From the NCBI RefSeq assembly GCF_007896895.1, contig NZ_VOGW01000016.1, forward strand, positions 88,054 to 151,211: DNA of 63,158 nt, given 5' to 3'. The notes under the pieces are model-generated. The model worked only from the letters and a program-made list of their open reading frames with translations, was not told where the DNA came from and searched no databases. Source of the stretch: Streptomyces misionensis (GTDB lineage: Bacteria > Actinomycetota > Actinomycetes > Streptomycetales > Streptomycetaceae). This document shows, piece by piece, positions 28,549 to 38,322 of this stretch; positions within the stretch are counted from its first letter, which is position 1; every line of letters starts with the position of its first letter. Both the position numbers and the translations under genes were made by a program.

Positions 28549-29862
28549 GTGCTCACCGCGTTCGCCCGGGCGTTCAAGACGCCCGACCTGCGCAAGAAGC
28601 TGCTCTTCACGCTGGGCATCATCGTGGTCTACCGGGTCGGTACCCACATCCCGATCCCCGGCGTCAACTACAAGGCCGTCCAGCAGTGCGTGAGCGAGGC
28701 GGGGGCCAACCAGGGCCTGTTCGGCCTCGTGAACATGTTCAGCGGCGGCGCGCTGCTGCAGATCACGGTCTTCGCGCTCGGCATCATGCCGTACATCACC
28801 GCCAGCATCATCCTTCAGCTGCTGACCGTGGTGATCCCGCGCCTGGAGGCCCTGAAGAAGGAGGGCCAGGCCGGGACGGCGAAGATCACGCAGTACACCC
28901 GTTACCTCACCCTCGCCCTCGCGATCCTGCAGGGCACCGGCCTGGTCGCCACCGCCCGCAGCGGCGCGCTGTTCAGCGGCTGCTCGGTCTCCACGAGCAT
29001 CGTCCCGGACCAGGCGATCTTCACCACGATCACGATGGTCATCTGCATGACCGCCGGCACCACCGTGGTGATGTGGCTGGGCGAGCTGATCACCGACCGC
29101 GGCATCGGCAACGGCATGTCGATCCTGATGTTCATCTCGATCGCCGCGACCTTCCCGTCCGCGCTGTGGGCGATCAAGAAGCAGGGCACCCTGGCCGGCG
29201 GCTGGATCGAGTTCGGCACCGTGATCCTGGTCGGCCTGGTCATGGTCGCGCTGGTGGTCTTCGTCGAGCAGGCCCAGCGCCGCATCCCGGTCCAGTACGC
29301 GAAGCGGATGATCGGCCGTCGCTCCTACGGCGGTACGTCCACCTACATCCCGCTCAAGGTGAACCAGGCGGGTGTGATCCCGGTCATCTTCGCCTCGTCG
29401 CTGCTGTACATCCCGGCCCTCGTGGCGCAGTTCGCGGGCGGCAACTCGGGCTGGAAGCAGTGGGTCCAGGAGAACCTGACCAAGGGTGATCACCCGATTT
29501 ACATCACCCTGTACTTCTTGCTCATCGTGTTCTTCGCGTTCTTCTACGTGGCGATCTCCTTCAACCCCGAAGAAGTCGCCGACAACATGAAGAAGTATGG
29601 TGGCTTCATCCCGGGCATCCGGGCTGGCCGACCGACCGCTGAGTACCTGTCGTACGTGCTCAACCGGATCACCTGGCCGGGTTCGCTGTATCTGGGTCTG
29701 ATCGCTCTCGTACCGACAATGGCGTTGGTCGGCTTCGGGGCAAGCCAGAACTTCCCCTTCGGCGGTACCAGCATCCTGATCATCGTGGGTGTCGGCCTCG
29801 AAACGGTGAAGCAGATCGAGAGCCAGCTCCAGCAGCGCAATTACGAAGGGTTCCTCCGCTGA
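28549..29862 (+). CDS. secY: preprotein translocase subunit SecY
   Basis: 437 residues from GTG 28549 with GAGG upstream. Ten membrane helices of the Sec channel; TDRGIGNGMSILMF and GKQIES-like C-terminal loop (VKQIESQLQQRNYEGFLR) are conserved, the latter contacting SecA. Unusually for gene order, a terminator precedes it. The last base of its stop is the first of adk ATG. Confidence 0.98.
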   Translation: MLTAFARAFKTPDLRKKLLFTLGIIVVYRVGTHIPIPGVNYKAVQQCVSEAGANQGLFGLVNMFSGGALLQITVFALGIMPYITASIILQLLTVVIPRLEALKKEGQAGTAKITQYTRYLTLALAILQGTGLVATARSGALFSGCSVSTSIVPDQAIFTTITMVICMTAGTTVVMWLGELITDRGIGNGMSILMFISIAATFPSALWAIKKQGTLAGGWIEFGTVILVGLVMVALVVFVEQAQRRIPVQYAKRMIGRRSYGGTSTYIPLKVNQAGVIPVIFASSLLYIPALVAQFAGGNSGWKQWVQENLTKGDHPIYITLYFLLIVFFAFFYVAISFNPEEVADNMKKYGGFIPGIRAGRPTAEYLSYVLNRITWPGSLYLGLIALVPTMALVGFGASQNFPFGGTSILIIVGVGLETVKQIESQLQQRNYEGFLR

Positions 29863-30527
29863 TGCGTATCGTCCTCGTCGGGCCGCCGGGTGCCGGTAAG
29901 GGAACGCAAGCCGTCCGGCTCGCCGAGCAGCTGGCCATCCCGCACATCTCCACGGGTGACCTGTTCCGGGCCAACATCAGCCGTCAGACCGAGCTGGGCA
30001 AGCTCGCCAAGTCCTACATGGACGCCGGCAACCTCGTCCCCGACGAGGTCACCATCGCGATGGCCAAGGACCGCATGGAGCAGGCGGACGCCGCGGGCGG
30101 ATTCCTGCTGGACGGCTTCCCGCGCAACGTGGCCCAGGCCGAGGCGCTGGACGAGCTGCTGCGCACCGAGAACATGGCGCTGGACGCGGTGCTGGACCTG
30201 GAGGTCCCCGAGGACGAGGTCGTCAAGCGCATCGCGGGTCGCCGCATCTGCCGCAACGACTCCTCGCACGTCTTCCACGTGGACTACAACGCGCCGCGGC
30301 AGGCGGGCGTGTGCGACGTCTGCGGCGGCGAGCTGTACCAGCGCGAGGACGACTCCGAGGACACCGTCCGCACGCGCCTGGAGGTCTACCACACGCAGAC
30401 CGAGCCCATCATCGACTACTACAGGTCGCAGGGTCTGGTCCGGACGATCTCCGCGCAGGCCCCGGTGGACGAGGTCACCCAGCGCGCGCTGGAGGCGCTG
30501 AAGAGCGAGCAGGCCGAGAGCAAGTAA
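29862..30527 (+). CDS. adk: adenylate kinase
   Basis: 221 residues. Converts AMP and ATP to two ADP. P-loop GPPGAGKGTQ (8-17), AMP-site STGDLFR, and DGFPRN. The LID domain has Cys residues (ICRNDSS and VCDVCGG) arranged as a zinc-binding type. Translationally coupled to secY by a one-base overlap, as in many bacteria. Followed by a large GC hairpin before map. Confidence 0.97.
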   Translation: MRIVLVGPPGAGKGTQAVRLAEQLAIPHISTGDLFRANISRQTELGKLAKSYMDAGNLVPDEVTIAMAKDRMEQADAAGGFLLDGFPRNVAQAEALDELLRTENMALDAVLDLEVPEDEVVKRIAGRRICRNDSSHVFHVDYNAPRQAGVCDVCGGELYQREDDSEDTVRTRLEVYHTQTEPIIDYYRSQGLVRTISAQAPVDEVTQRALEALKSEQAESK

Positions 30528-30541
30528 GCCCGGCCGCCCAC

Positions 30542-30575
30542 CGGCCGCGGTGCCCTCGAGGGGGCGCCGCGGCCG
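30542..30575 (+). terminator. hairpin between adk and map
   Basis: CGGCCGCGGTGCCC (30542-30555) pairs with GGGCGCCGCGGCCG (30562-30575) in a 14-bp stem with one G-T pair. No U run; terminator or mRNA stability element. Confidence 0.55.
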
Positions 30576-30630
30576 TAGTGTTGTACAGGTACACCCAGTC
30601 GACGTGAGTGACGGAGAGCGCAGGCCCCCC

Positions 30631-31467
30631 ATGGTGCAGATCAAGACGCCCGAGCAGATCGCCAAGATGCGTGCGGCGGGCCTGGTCGTCGCCGCGATCC
30701 ACGCGGCCACCCGGGAGGCCGCGGTGCCCGGCGCCTCCACCAAGGACCTGGACGAGGTCGCCCGCAAGGTGCTCGACGAGCACGGCGCCAAGTCGAACTT
30801 CCTGGGCTACGGCGGCTTCCCCGCGACCATCTGCACCTCCGTGAACGACGTGGTGGTGCACGGCATCCCGTCCGACGACGTCGTCCTCAAGGACGGCGAC
30901 ATCATCTCCATCGACTGCGGCGCGATCGTGGACGGCTGGCACGGCGACGCGGCCTACACGGCCTTCGTCGGCTCCGGCCACGCCCCGGAGCTGATCGAGC
31001 TGTCCCGGGTGACCGAGGAGTCGATGTGGGCCGGCATCGCGGCGATGAAGCAGGGCAACCGGCTGGTCGACGTCTCCCGGGCCATCGAGACGTACATCCG
31101 CCGCCAGCCGAAGCCGGGCGGCGGCCGGTACGGGATCATCGAGGACTACGGCGGCCACGGCATCGGCACCGAGATGCACATGGACCCGCACCTGCTGAAC
31201 TACGTCGACCGGCGGCGCGGCAAGGGCCCCAAGCTGGTCCCCGGCTTCTGCCTGGCCATCGAGCCGATGGTGTCCCTCGGCACGCCCAGGACCGAGGTCC
31301 TGGAGGACGACTGGACGGTCATCACGACCGACGGCACCTGGTCCTCGCACTGGGAGCACTCCGTGGCGCTGACGGAGGACGGCCCGCTGGTCCTCACCGC
31401 GGTCGACGGCGGCAAGGCGAAGCTGGCGGAGCACGGCATCACCGCGGCCCCCGACCCGCTTGCCTGA
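30631..31467 (+). CDS. map: methionine aminopeptidase type I
   Basis: 278 residues from ATG 30631. Removes the initiator Met. The five metal ligands are visible: Asp in [15 protein letters not shown] (two Asp), His in [11 protein letters not shown], Glu in CLAIEPM and Glu in HWEHSVAL. Stands between adk and infA, the usual place. A short N-terminal segment lacks the SH3-binding extension of other actinobacterial isoforms. Confidence 0.96.
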   Translation: MVQIKTPEQIAKMRAAGLVVAAIHAATREAAVPGASTKDLDEVARKVLDEHGAKSNFLGYGGFPATICTSVNDVVVHGIPSDDVVLKDGDIISIDCGAIVDGWHGDAAYTAFVGSGHAPELIELSRVTEESMWAGIAAMKQGNRLVDVSRAIETYIRRQPKPGGGRYGIIEDYGGHGIGTEMHMDPHLLNYVDRRRGKGPKLVPGFCLAIEPMVSLGTPRTEVLEDDWTVITTDGTWSSHWEHSVALTEDGPLVLTAVDGGKAKLAEHGITAAPDPLA

Positions 31468-31634
31468 ACAGCGGCTCGCATAGGGGCCGCCCTCGTGGGG
31501 CAGAATTCCTCGATTCGCGTTTCCGGGTGCGCCGACGTAGACTGACTCGTCGGCTCTCGTGCACCCGCATGTCCGCATGCGCCCGTAAGGGACGCGGGAG
31601 AGTCGATCAAGGTAGTCGATTCGAAGGGCGAAGC

Positions 31635-31856
31635 GTGGCCAAGAAGCAAGGTGCCATCGAGATCGAGGGCACTGTCGTCGAGTCTCTGCCGAACGCCATG
31701 TTCAAGGTCGAGCTCCAGAACGGCCACCAGGTCCTGGCACACATCAGCGGCAAGATGCGTATGCACTACATCCGCATCCTCCCTGACGACCGGGTCGTGG
31801 TGGAGCTGTCTCCGTACGACCTGACGCGTGGCCGGATCGTCTACCGGTACAAGTAG
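31635..31856 (+). CDS. infA: translation initiation factor IF-1
   Basis: 73 residues from GTG 31635. OB-fold protein ([20 protein letters not shown], then RGRIVYRYK) that blocks the A site during initiation. A TAGACT hexamer at 31538-31543 could be its -10; the -35 is weak (TTCGCG). First gene of the alpha group infA-rpmJ-rpsM-rpsK-rpoA-rplQ. Confidence 0.98.
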   Translation: MAKKQGAIEIEGTVVESLPNAMFKVELQNGHQVLAHISGKMRMHYIRILPDDRVVVELSPYDLTRGRIVYRYK

Positions 31857-31916
31857 ATCTTGCCCGCGCCCCGGGTTCGCCCGGTGCGATGGCACTGACC
31901 CGGAGAACCTCACCCC

Positions 31917-32030
31917 ATGAAGGTCAAGCCGAGCGTCAAGAAGATCTGCGACAAGTGCAGGGTGATCCGCCGTCACGGCCGGGTCATGGTCATCTGCGAG
32001 AACCCGCGCCACAAGCAGCGCCAGGGCTGA
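31917..32030 (+). CDS. rpmJ: 50S ribosomal protein L36, zinc-binding type
   Basis: 37 residues, [20 protein letters not shown] at the start, with zinc ligands Cys11, Cys14, Cys27 and His32. The short zinc-containing form. CGGAGAA lies upstream of the ATG. A gap of 192 bases to rpsM follows, in which I see no further gene. Confidence 0.97.
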   Translation: MKVKPSVKKICDKCRVIRRHGRVMVICENPRHKQRQG

Positions 32031-32222
32031 CGCACGACCACCCCTCTCTGCACCTCTATCGCAGAGTCTTCGCGCGACGCGAGCTGAATTGTTCATACGC
32101 AGAACCCGAGCCGAGCGGCTCGACACCCCCGGTTCGGAGGCCGGGGACCCGGTTCGTACCTCATACGGCGGCCGGGAGCCGGTTCTGCGGAAGACCTCCG
32201 AAGATTCACCAGGAGCCATTGA

Positions 32223-32603
32223 ATGGCACGCGTTTCCGGTGTTGACATCCCGCGCGAAAAGCGCGTGGAGGTCGCCCTCACCTACGTGTTCGGCATCGGC
32301 CGGACCCTCTCGAAGGAGACGCTGGCTGCGACCGGCGTCGACCCGAACACCCGCGTTCGTGACCTGAGCGAAGAGCAGCTGGTCGCGATCCGCGAGTACG
32401 TCGACAACAACATCAAGACCGAGGGTGACCTCCGTCGCGAGATCCAGGCCGACATCCGCCGCAAGGTCGAGATCGGCTGCTACCAGGGTCTCCGTCACCG
32501 TCGCGGTCTGCCCGTCCGCGGTCAGCGCACCAGCACCAACGCCCGTACCCGCAAGGGCCCGCGTCGCGCCATCGCCGGCAAGAAGAAGCCGGGCAAGAAG
32601 TAG
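32223..32603 (+). CDS. rpsM: 30S ribosomal protein S13
   Basis: 126 residues ([20 protein letters not shown]). S13 makes bridges to the large subunit and touches P-site tRNA with its basic tail ([15 protein letters not shown]). [21 protein letters not shown] is conserved. Confidence 0.98.
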   Translation: MARVSGVDIPREKRVEVALTYVFGIGRTLSKETLAATGVDPNTRVRDLSEEQLVAIREYVDNNIKTEGDLRREIQADIRRKVEIGCYQGLRHRRGLPVRGQRTSTNARTRKGPRRAIAGKKKPGKK

Positions 32604-32669
32604 TCCGCAGCGGACCTCTGTCCACGGTCTTCGCTGTAGGACCGACCACCTCCCTCTAGGAGTTTGTAG

Positions 32670-33074
32670 ATGCCCCCCAAGGGTCGTCAGGGCGCTGCCA
32701 AGAAGGTGCGCCGCAAGGAAAAGAAGAACGTCGCTCACGGCCACGCGCACATCAAGAGCACGTTCAACAACACGATCGTCTCGATCACGGACCCCTCGGG
32801 CAACGTGATCTCCTGGGCCTCCGCCGGCCACGTCGGCTTCAAGGGCTCCCGGAAGTCCACGCCGTTCGCCGCGCAGATGGCCGCCGAGTCGGCTGCCCGC
32901 CGCGCCCAGGAGCACGGCATGCGCAAGGTCGACGTGTTCGTCAAGGGCCCGGGTTCCGGCCGTGAGACCGCGATCCGCTCCCTGCAGGCCACGGGCCTCG
33001 AGGTCGGCTCCATCCAGGACGTCACCCCGACCCCGCACAACGGCTGCCGTCCCCCGAAGCGCCGTCGCGTCTGA
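32670..33074 (+). CDS. rpsK: 30S ribosomal protein S11
   Basis: 134 residues; [19 protein letters not shown] and the C-terminal [13 protein letters not shown] are diagnostic. S11 forms the platform with S18. rpoA follows directly: rpsD is absent from this cluster, as expected in streptomycetes. Confidence 0.98.
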   Translation: MPPKGRQGAAKKVRRKEKKNVAHGHAHIKSTFNNTIVSITDPSGNVISWASAGHVGFKGSRKSTPFAAQMAAESAARRAQEHGMRKVDVFVKGPGSGRETAIRSLQATGLEVGSIQDVTPTPHNGCRPPKRRRV

Positions 33075-33203
33075 CGCTCAGCGCTCCGCTGGATTTGCGG
33101 TTCCGGGCGGCACGGCCTCTGTTCAGAAGCCGTGCCGCCCGTACCCTTGCAGTACAGAGTCGGGCGTCAAATAGCGGGCGCCCCTGACTGAAGGATTCAT
33201 TCC

Positions 33204-34226
33204 ATGCTGATCGCTCAGCGTCCCTCGTTGACCGAAGAGGTCGTCGACGAGTTCCGCTCCCGGTTCGTGATCGAGCCGCTGGAGCCGGGCTTCGGCTACA
33301 CCCTCGGCAACTCCCTCCGCCGTACCCTCCTGTCCTCGATCCCCGGTGCCGCCGTCACGAGCATCCGGATCGACGGCGTGCTGCACGAGTTCACCACCGT
33401 GCCGGGCGTCAAGGAGGACGTCACCGACCTGATCCTCAACATCAAGCAGCTGGTCGTCTCCTCGGAGCACGACGAGCCGGTCGTGATGTACCTGCGCAAG
33501 CAGGGCCCGGGTCTGGTCACCGCCGCCGACATCGCGCCCCCGGCCGGTGTCGAGGTGCACAACCCCGACCTCGTCCTCGCCACGCTCAACGGCAAGGGCA
33601 AGCTGGAGATGGAGCTGACCGTCGAGCGCGGTCGCGGCTACGTCTCCGCCGTGCAGAACAAGCAGGTGGGCCAGGAGATCGGCCGTATCCCGGTCGACTC
33701 GATCTACTCGCCGGTTCTGAAGGTCACGTACAAGGTCGAGGCCACGCGTGTCGAGCAGCGCACCGACTTCGACAAGCTGATCGTGGACGTCGAGACCAAG
33801 CAGGCGATGCGTCCGCGTGACGCCATGGCCTCCGCGGGCAAGACCCTGGTCGAGCTGTTCGGTCTCGCGCGCGAGCTGAACATCGACGCCGAGGGCATCG
33901 ACATGGGTCCGTCCCCGACGGACGCCGCGCTCGCCGCCGACCTGGCGCTGCCGATCGAGGAGCTGGAGCTCACCGTTCGGTCGTACAACTGCCTCAAGCG
34001 CGAGGGCATCCACTCCGTGGGTGAGCTCGTCGCCCGCTCCGAGGCCGACCTGCTCGACATCCGCAACTTCGGTGCGAAGTCGATCGACGAGGTCAAGGCG
34101 AAGCTGGCCGGCATGGGCCTGGCCCTCAAGGACAGCCCGCCCGGATTCGACCCGACCGCCGCCGCGGACGCCTTCGGTGCGGACGACGACGCGGACGCCG
34201 GGTTCGTCGAGACCGAGCAGTACTGA
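33204..34226 (+). CDS. rpoA: RNA polymerase alpha subunit
   Basis: 340 residues. N-terminal dimerisation domain 1-230 ([20 protein letters not shown]) and C-terminal DNA- and activator-binding domain about 250-315 ([20 protein letters not shown]), then an acidic tail. Has its own leader region of about 130 bases after rpsK. An 182-base gap with dispersed repeat separates it from rplQ. Confidence 0.98.
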   Translation: MLIAQRPSLTEEVVDEFRSRFVIEPLEPGFGYTLGNSLRRTLLSSIPGAAVTSIRIDGVLHEFTTVPGVKEDVTDLILNIKQLVVSSEHDEPVVMYLRKQGPGLVTAADIAPPAGVEVHNPDLVLATLNGKGKLEMELTVERGRGYVSAVQNKQVGQEIGRIPVDSIYSPVLKVTYKVEATRVEQRTDFDKLIVDVETKQAMRPRDAMASAGKTLVELFGLARELNIDAEGIDMGPSPTDAALAADLALPIEELELTVRSYNCLKREGIHSVGELVARSEADLLDIRNFGAKSIDEVKAKLAGMGLALKDSPPGFDPTAAADAFGADDDADAGFVETEQY

Positions 34227-34251
34227 GAGCTCGGGCCGGACGGTCCGTTTT

Positions 34252-34329
34252 CGGGTGCGGGTGCGCTGTGGCTTGTCGCGCAGCTCCCCGCGCCCCTTCC
34301 GGACGGGTGCCCCTTCGGGGCCCGTCCGG
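34252..34329. repeat. dispersed streptomycete intergenic repeat
   Basis: The stretch GCTGTGGCTTGTCGCGCAGC followed by CCCCGCGCCCC is a sequence I recognise as widely repeated between genes of Streptomyces. It ends in a hairpin: CCGGACGGG (34299-34307) with CCCGTCCGG (34321-34329), and CCCC/GGGG inside. It may act as a partial terminator between rpoA and rplQ. Confidence 0.55.
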
Positions 34330-34408
34330 ATCTCCGACAGACAACCGTCTGCTCGGATACTGACCCCGGTACCTGACACGGCCGGGGCAGACACACAGGA
34401 GAAGAACA

Positions 34409-34903
34409 ATGCCGAAGCCCACCAAGGGTGCCCGTCTGGGCGGCAGCGCCGCGCACGAGAAGCTGCTCCTCGCGAACCTGGCGAAGAGCCTCTTCGAGCA
34501 CGGCCGCATCACCACCACCGAGGCGAAGGCCCGCCGCCTGCGCCCGTACGCCGAGCGTCTGATCACCAAGGCGAAGAAGGGCGACCTTCACAACCGCCGC
34601 CAGGTGCTCCAGGTCATCACGGACAAGAGCATCGTGCACACGCTCTTCACCGAGATCGGCCCGCGGTACGAGAACCGTCCGGGTGGTTACACCCGCATCA
34701 CCAAGATCGGCAACCGCCGTGGCGACAACGCGCCCATGGCCGTGATCGAGCTGGTCGAGGCGCTGACGGTGCAGCAGAACGCCGTGGGTGAGGCCGAGGC
34801 CGCCACCAAGCGCGCGGTCAAGGAGGCCGACGAGGCCAAGGCCGCCGAGGCCACCGAGGCGCCGGCCGAGGAGGCCGCTGCCGAGGAGTCCAAGGACGCC
34901 TGA
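34409..34903 (+). CDS. rplQ: 50S ribosomal protein L17
   Basis: 164 residues. The L17 core ([20 protein letters not shown], then [15 protein letters not shown]) ends by about 120; a 45-residue Ala/Glu acidic tail follows, usual in actinobacteria. Last gene of the alpha group. A clear terminator lies 20 bases downstream. Confidence 0.98.
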   Translation: MPKPTKGARLGGSAAHEKLLLANLAKSLFEHGRITTTEAKARRLRPYAERLITKAKKGDLHNRRQVLQVITDKSIVHTLFTEIGPRYENRPGGYTRITKIGNRRGDNAPMAVIELVEALTVQQNAVGEAEAATKRAVKEADEAKAAEATEAPAEEAAAEESKDA

Positions 34904-34923
34904 GGCTCAGCCTGACGCGGGAA

Positions 34924-34953
34924 GCGGGTTCGCCCTTCGGGCGGGCCCGCTTT
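34924..34953 (+). terminator. terminator after rplQ
   Basis: A 12-bp stem (34924-34935 with 34939-34950, two G-T pairs) with loop TTC, followed by TTTCG. It separates the alpha transcript from truA, though readthrough into truA is possible. Confidence 0.75.
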
Positions 34954-34976
34954 CGCGTACTTGAGAGGATCTGTGT

Positions 34977-35828
34977 GTGAGTGAAGTACAGCCGGGCCAT
35001 GTCCGTGTCCGCCTCGATCTGTCCTACGACGGCACCGATTTCCACGGCTGGGCCAAGCAGGCCGGCGGCAAGCGGACCGTGCAGGGGGAGATCGAGGACG
35101 CGCTGCGCACGGTGACGCGGTCGAAGGAGACGTACGAGCTGACCGTGGCCGGGCGCACCGACGCCGGGGTGCACGCGCGCGGCCAGGTGGCGCATGTCGA
35201 CCTGCCGGCCGAGCTGTGGGCCGAGCACCGCGAGAAGCTGCTCAAGCGGCTCGCCGGGCGGCTGCCGAAGGACGTGCGGATATGGCGGGCCGAGGAGGCC
35301 CCGGAGGGGTTCAACGCGCGGTTCTCGGCGATCTGGCGGCGCTACGCGTACCGGGTGACGGACAACCCCGGGGGAGTGGACCCGCTGCTGCGCGGCCATG
35401 TGCTCTGGCACGACTGGCCGCTCGACGTGGACGCCATGAACGAGGCCGCGCGGGAGCTGCTCGGGGAGCACGACTTCGCCGCGTACTGCAAGCGGCGGGA
35501 GGGCGCCACCACGATCCGGACGCTCCAGGAGCTGAGTCTGGTGCGGGGCGCGGACGGCGTGATCACGGCGACGGTGCGGGCCGACGCGTTCTGCCACAAC
35601 ATGGTGCGTTCGCTGATCGGCGCGCTGCTGTTCGTCGGCGACGGGCACCGCGGGCCCCAGTGGCCGGGGAAGGTGCTGGCCGCGGGGACCCGGGACTCGG
35701 CCGTCCATGTCGTACGGCCGCACGGGCTGACCCTGGAGGAGGTCGGCTACCCCGCCGACGAGCTGCTGGCCGCCCGTAACAAGGAGGCCCGCAACAAGCG
35801 CTCGCTGCCGTCGGCGGGGTGCTGCTGA
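34977..35828 (+). CDS. truA: tRNA pseudouridine(38-40) synthase
   Basis: 283 residues from GTG 34977. Isomerises uridines 38-40 of the tRNA anticodon stem. The catalytic Asp62 lies in [26 protein letters not shown] and [14 protein letters not shown] are conserved. Follows rplQ as in most actinobacteria. Convergent with the next gene, 15 bases apart. Confidence 0.96.
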   Translation: MSEVQPGHVRVRLDLSYDGTDFHGWAKQAGGKRTVQGEIEDALRTVTRSKETYELTVAGRTDAGVHARGQVAHVDLPAELWAEHREKLLKRLAGRLPKDVRIWRAEEAPEGFNARFSAIWRRYAYRVTDNPGGVDPLLRGHVLWHDWPLDVDAMNEAARELLGEHDFAAYCKRREGATTIRTLQELSLVRGADGVITATVRADAFCHNMVRSLIGALLFVGDGHRGPQWPGKVLAAGTRDSAVHVVRPHGLTLEEVGYPADELLAARNKEARNKRSLPSAGCC

Positions 35829-35843
35829 GCCGGAGGCGCCGGG

Positions 35844-36749
35844 CTACCGGTTCGCCGCCGCGGACGCCTGCGCCTGGCCGCGGCGGCGGATCTGCTGGAA
35901 GGTGAACTCCGCCAGGTTGTCGCCGGCGCTGAAGACCTCGGTGTCCTTGGTGGTGACGCTCTTGCCGGTGGTGAAGCCGGCGAGGGTGAAGTAGGCGTAG
36001 CGGCCGTAGGCGTTGCGGGTCGAGCGGCAGGTCGCGCCGTCGCAGAAGGCGGCGACGCCCTGGCCGGACAGCGAGCGCACGATGCTGTGGTCGTCGGTCT
36101 GTCTGCGGGCCTTGGCCGCCTGGGCCTCGGTGTCGAACAGGGCGACGCCGACGGTGACCGCGACGTTCCCGTGGGTGTAGGTGGCGCGCATCAGCCGGGT
36201 GCAGCCGTTGGCGGTGAGGATCTGGGGCAGGGTGCCGCCCGCGGCGCCGGCGCAGCTGGTGGTGTCACTGGTCGCGCCCTTCGTGTACACCGTGCTGCCC
36301 ATGGTCAGCCGGGTGCCCGGGAACAGGGTCGCGGGGCTCAGCGGGGCGGTGTCCTTCTTTGCGCTGGATATGAAGTCCTTCGGGTCCAGCGGCGGCGGGG
36401 CGCTGGTGGGGGCGAAGGAGGGCACGGCGCCGGCCGAGCCGCCGGGCAGGGTGGCGCTGGGCAGCTGCGAGGCGTGGCCCGAGGGGCCGCTGTGCCCGTT
36501 CGCCGAGACGACGGCCAGGGCGACCGCGGTGCCGATGGCGATCGTGGCGAGCGCGCCACCGCCGATGAGCAGCAGTTTGCGCCGCTTGCTGCGGGTCTCC
36601 GAGGCCTCCGCGAGGGCGGCCCAGTCCGGTGTCCCGTCGTCGCCGGCGCTGCCCCAGGGCTGCTGGGGCTGCTGCGGCTGCTGGGATTGCGGTTTCCAGG
36701 GATCCCACTGAGACTGGGGTCCCCCCTGCCCGTAACTCATGGGGCGCAT
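35844..36749 (-). CDS. hypothetical anchored protein with Gln/Pro-rich N terminus
   Basis: 301 residues if started at ATG 36749 (GAGAGG seven bases upstream); ATG 36740 is three codons in. Residues 5-35 are rich in Gln, Pro and Gly; a membrane helix at about 58-82 (LLLIGGGALATIAIGTAVAL) follows a KRRK stretch; the outer 215 residues contain four Cys residues likely to form two disulfides. No enzyme motif. The plan suggests a cell-surface protein of unknown role. Conserved streptomycete neighbours on both sides suggest it is a stable resident. Confidence 0.7.
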   Translation of the reverse strand: MRPMSYGQGGPQSQWDPWKPQSQQPQQPQQPWGSAGDDGTPDWAALAEASETRSKRRKLLLIGGGALATIAIGTAVALAVVSANGHSGPSGHASQLPSATLPGGSAGAVPSFAPTSAPPPLDPKDFISSAKKDTAPLSPATLFPGTRLTMGSTVYTKGATSDTTSCAGAAGGTLPQILTANGCTRLMRATYTHGNVAVTVGVALFDTEAQAAKARRQTDDHSIVRSLSGQGVAAFCDGATCRSTRNAYGRYAYFTLAGFTTGKSVTTKDTEVFSAGDNLAEFTFQQIRRRGQAQASAAANR

Positions 36750-36828
36750 CTTAGGGCCTCTCGTCTGGATCCGGCCGGGCTCGCGGGGTCTGGCACGCAC
36801 GTCTGCCGCGTTGTCGTCGGTCGCCGAC

Positions 36829-36868
36829 TCCCCCACGCTCGGCTTCGCTCGCGCGGGGGCACCCCCAG
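36829..36868. repeat. dispersed streptomycete repeat with hairpin
   Basis: A stretch beginning CTCCCCCACGCTCGGCTTCG and ending in GCGGGGGCACCC is a sequence I recognise as one of the commonest intergenic repeats in Streptomyces; it folds by CCCCC/GGGGG and inner GC pairs. It lies in the 378-base gap between the anchored protein and rplM, which holds no gene. Confidence 0.5.
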
Positions 36869-36921
36869 CGCACTGGACGCGGGGGAGGCGGCGCAGGGCC
36901 CGCCGGGCGTCCTGCCTCGTT

Positions 36922-36951
36922 TTGACCCGTCCGGGGGCTGCCAGGTAACCT
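36922..36951 (+). promoter_or_regulatory. rplM-rpsI promoter
   Basis: TTGACC (36922-36927) and TAACCT (36946-36951) are 18 bases apart. The leader to rplM is about 170 bases. Confidence 0.5.
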
Positions 36952-37127
36952 GCTTCTTCGTTGTGTATTGGCTTGCTCATTCTCACGGGACGGGCCCTTA
37001 CACCGGTCCACCGGGCCGATGACCAGCGACCAGCGCGCGGTTTGCGTCACCGCAGTGCGGTCAAGGCTGTCGTGATCGTTTCGGTGACCTGTTCAGGACC
37101 ATTCACTCGAAGCGAAGGCTACGAACC

Positions 37128-37571
37128 GTGCGTACGTACAGCCCCAAGCCCGGCGATGTGACGCGCCAGTGGCACGTCATCGACGCTCAGGACGTTGTCC
37201 TGGGCCGTCTCGCCACCACTGCTGCGACCCTCCTCCGGGGCAAGCACAAGCCGATCTACGCGCCGCACGTAGACGCTGGTGACTTCGTCATCATCATCAA
37301 CGCCGACAAGGTGCACCTGTCCGGCAACAAGCGGACCCAGAAGATGGCCTACCGCCACTCCGGCTACCCGGGTGGTCTGCGGTCCGTCCGCTACGACGAC
37401 CTGCTGGCCAACAACCCCGAGAAGGCCGTCGAGAAGGCCGTCAAGGGCATGCTCCCCAAGAACTCCCTGGGCCGTCAGATGCTCTCGAAGCTGAAGGTCT
37501 ACAAGGGTGACCAGCACCCGCACGCTGCCCAGCAGCCGGTGCCGTTCGAGATCACCCAGGTCGCGCAGTAA
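37128..37571 (+). CDS. rplM: 50S ribosomal protein L13
   Basis: 147 residues from GTG 37128 ([20 protein letters not shown]). An early-assembly protein of the 50[18 protein letters not shown] and [11 protein letters not shown] are conserved. Paired with rpsI, 42 bases downstream, as in almost all bacteria. Confidence 0.98.
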   Translation: MRTYSPKPGDVTRQWHVIDAQDVVLGRLATTAATLLRGKHKPIYAPHVDAGDFVIIINADKVHLSGNKRTQKMAYRHSGYPGGLRSVRYDDLLANNPEKAVEKAVKGMLPKNSLGRQMLSKLKVYKGDQHPHAAQQPVPFEITQVAQ

Positions 37572-37613
37572 GTCCGGCCACCCCCTAAGACTGAAGAGAA
37601 TCTGAGGAGAATC

Positions 37614-38126
37614 GTGGCCGAGACCACTGCCGAGCAGCCGCTCGAAGAGCTTGACATCGACAGCTACACCACCGAGTCCGAGGTCCCCGTCGAGGGCGAG
37701 TACACCTCGGAGTCCCTGGCCTCCCGCTTCGGCGAGCCCCAGCCGGCCGCCGGCCTGGGCCGCCGCAAGAACGCCATCGCCCGCGTCCGGATCGTTCCGG
37801 GCACCGGCAAGTGGAAGATCAACGGCCGCACCCTCGAGGACTACTTCCCGAACAAGGTGCACCAGCAGGAGGTCAACGAGCCCTTCAAGGTGCTCGAGCT
37901 CGAGGGCCGTTACGACGTCGTCGCCCGCATCGCCGGTGGCGGTGTCTCCGGTCAGGCCGGTGCGCTCCGTCTCGGTGTCGCCCGTGCGCTGAACGAGGCG
38001 GACGTCGACAACAACCGCGGCCCGCTGAAGAAGGCCGGCTTCCTGCGCCGCGACGACCGCGCGGTCGAGCGGAAGAAGGCCGGTCTGAAGAAGGCCCGCA
38101 AGGCTCCGCAGTACAGCAAGCGCTAA
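37614..38126 (+). CDS. rpsI: 30S ribosomal protein S9
   Basis: 170 residues from GTG 37614. The first 45 residues are an acidic extension; the S9 core starts at [17 protein letters not shown] and ends in the basic tail that reaches P-site tRNA ([12 protein letters not shown]). Length agrees with other streptomycetes. A strong terminator follows. Confidence 0.98.
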   Translation: MAETTAEQPLEELDIDSYTTESEVPVEGEYTSESLASRFGEPQPAAGLGRRKNAIARVRIVPGTGKWKINGRTLEDYFPNKVHQQEVNEPFKVLELEGRYDVVARIAGGGVSGQAGALRLGVARALNEADVDNNRGPLKKAGFLRRDDRAVERKKAGLKKARKAPQYSKR

Positions 38127-38155
38127 GCAAGCCCGAGCTGCCTGCTCGTACTCCG

Positions 38156-38194
38156 AACGCCCCGGCGGCACGCCACTTGTGCCGTCGGGGCGTT
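38156..38194 (+). terminator. terminator after rpsI
   Basis: A 16-bp stem (38156-38171 with 38179-38194, one G-T pair) around a 7-base loop, followed by CGTTTATC. Ends the rplM-rpsI transcript. Confidence 0.85.
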
Positions 38195-38322
38195 CGTTTA
38201 TCTCAGCCAAGGGCGTATAACGACACAAGACGCTCAAAGGCTTGTGTGATCGGATGGCGAGGCGCCCCCCATCGACCCGGTGCCCGTCCGTTTACGCCAT
38301 CGATGCTTCCTCAGGAGGACAA

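Noticed and set aside
33075..33203. Loss of rpsD between rpsK and rpoA
   Set aside because: rpsD is normally located elsewhere in streptomycetes, so its absence here is not a deletion.
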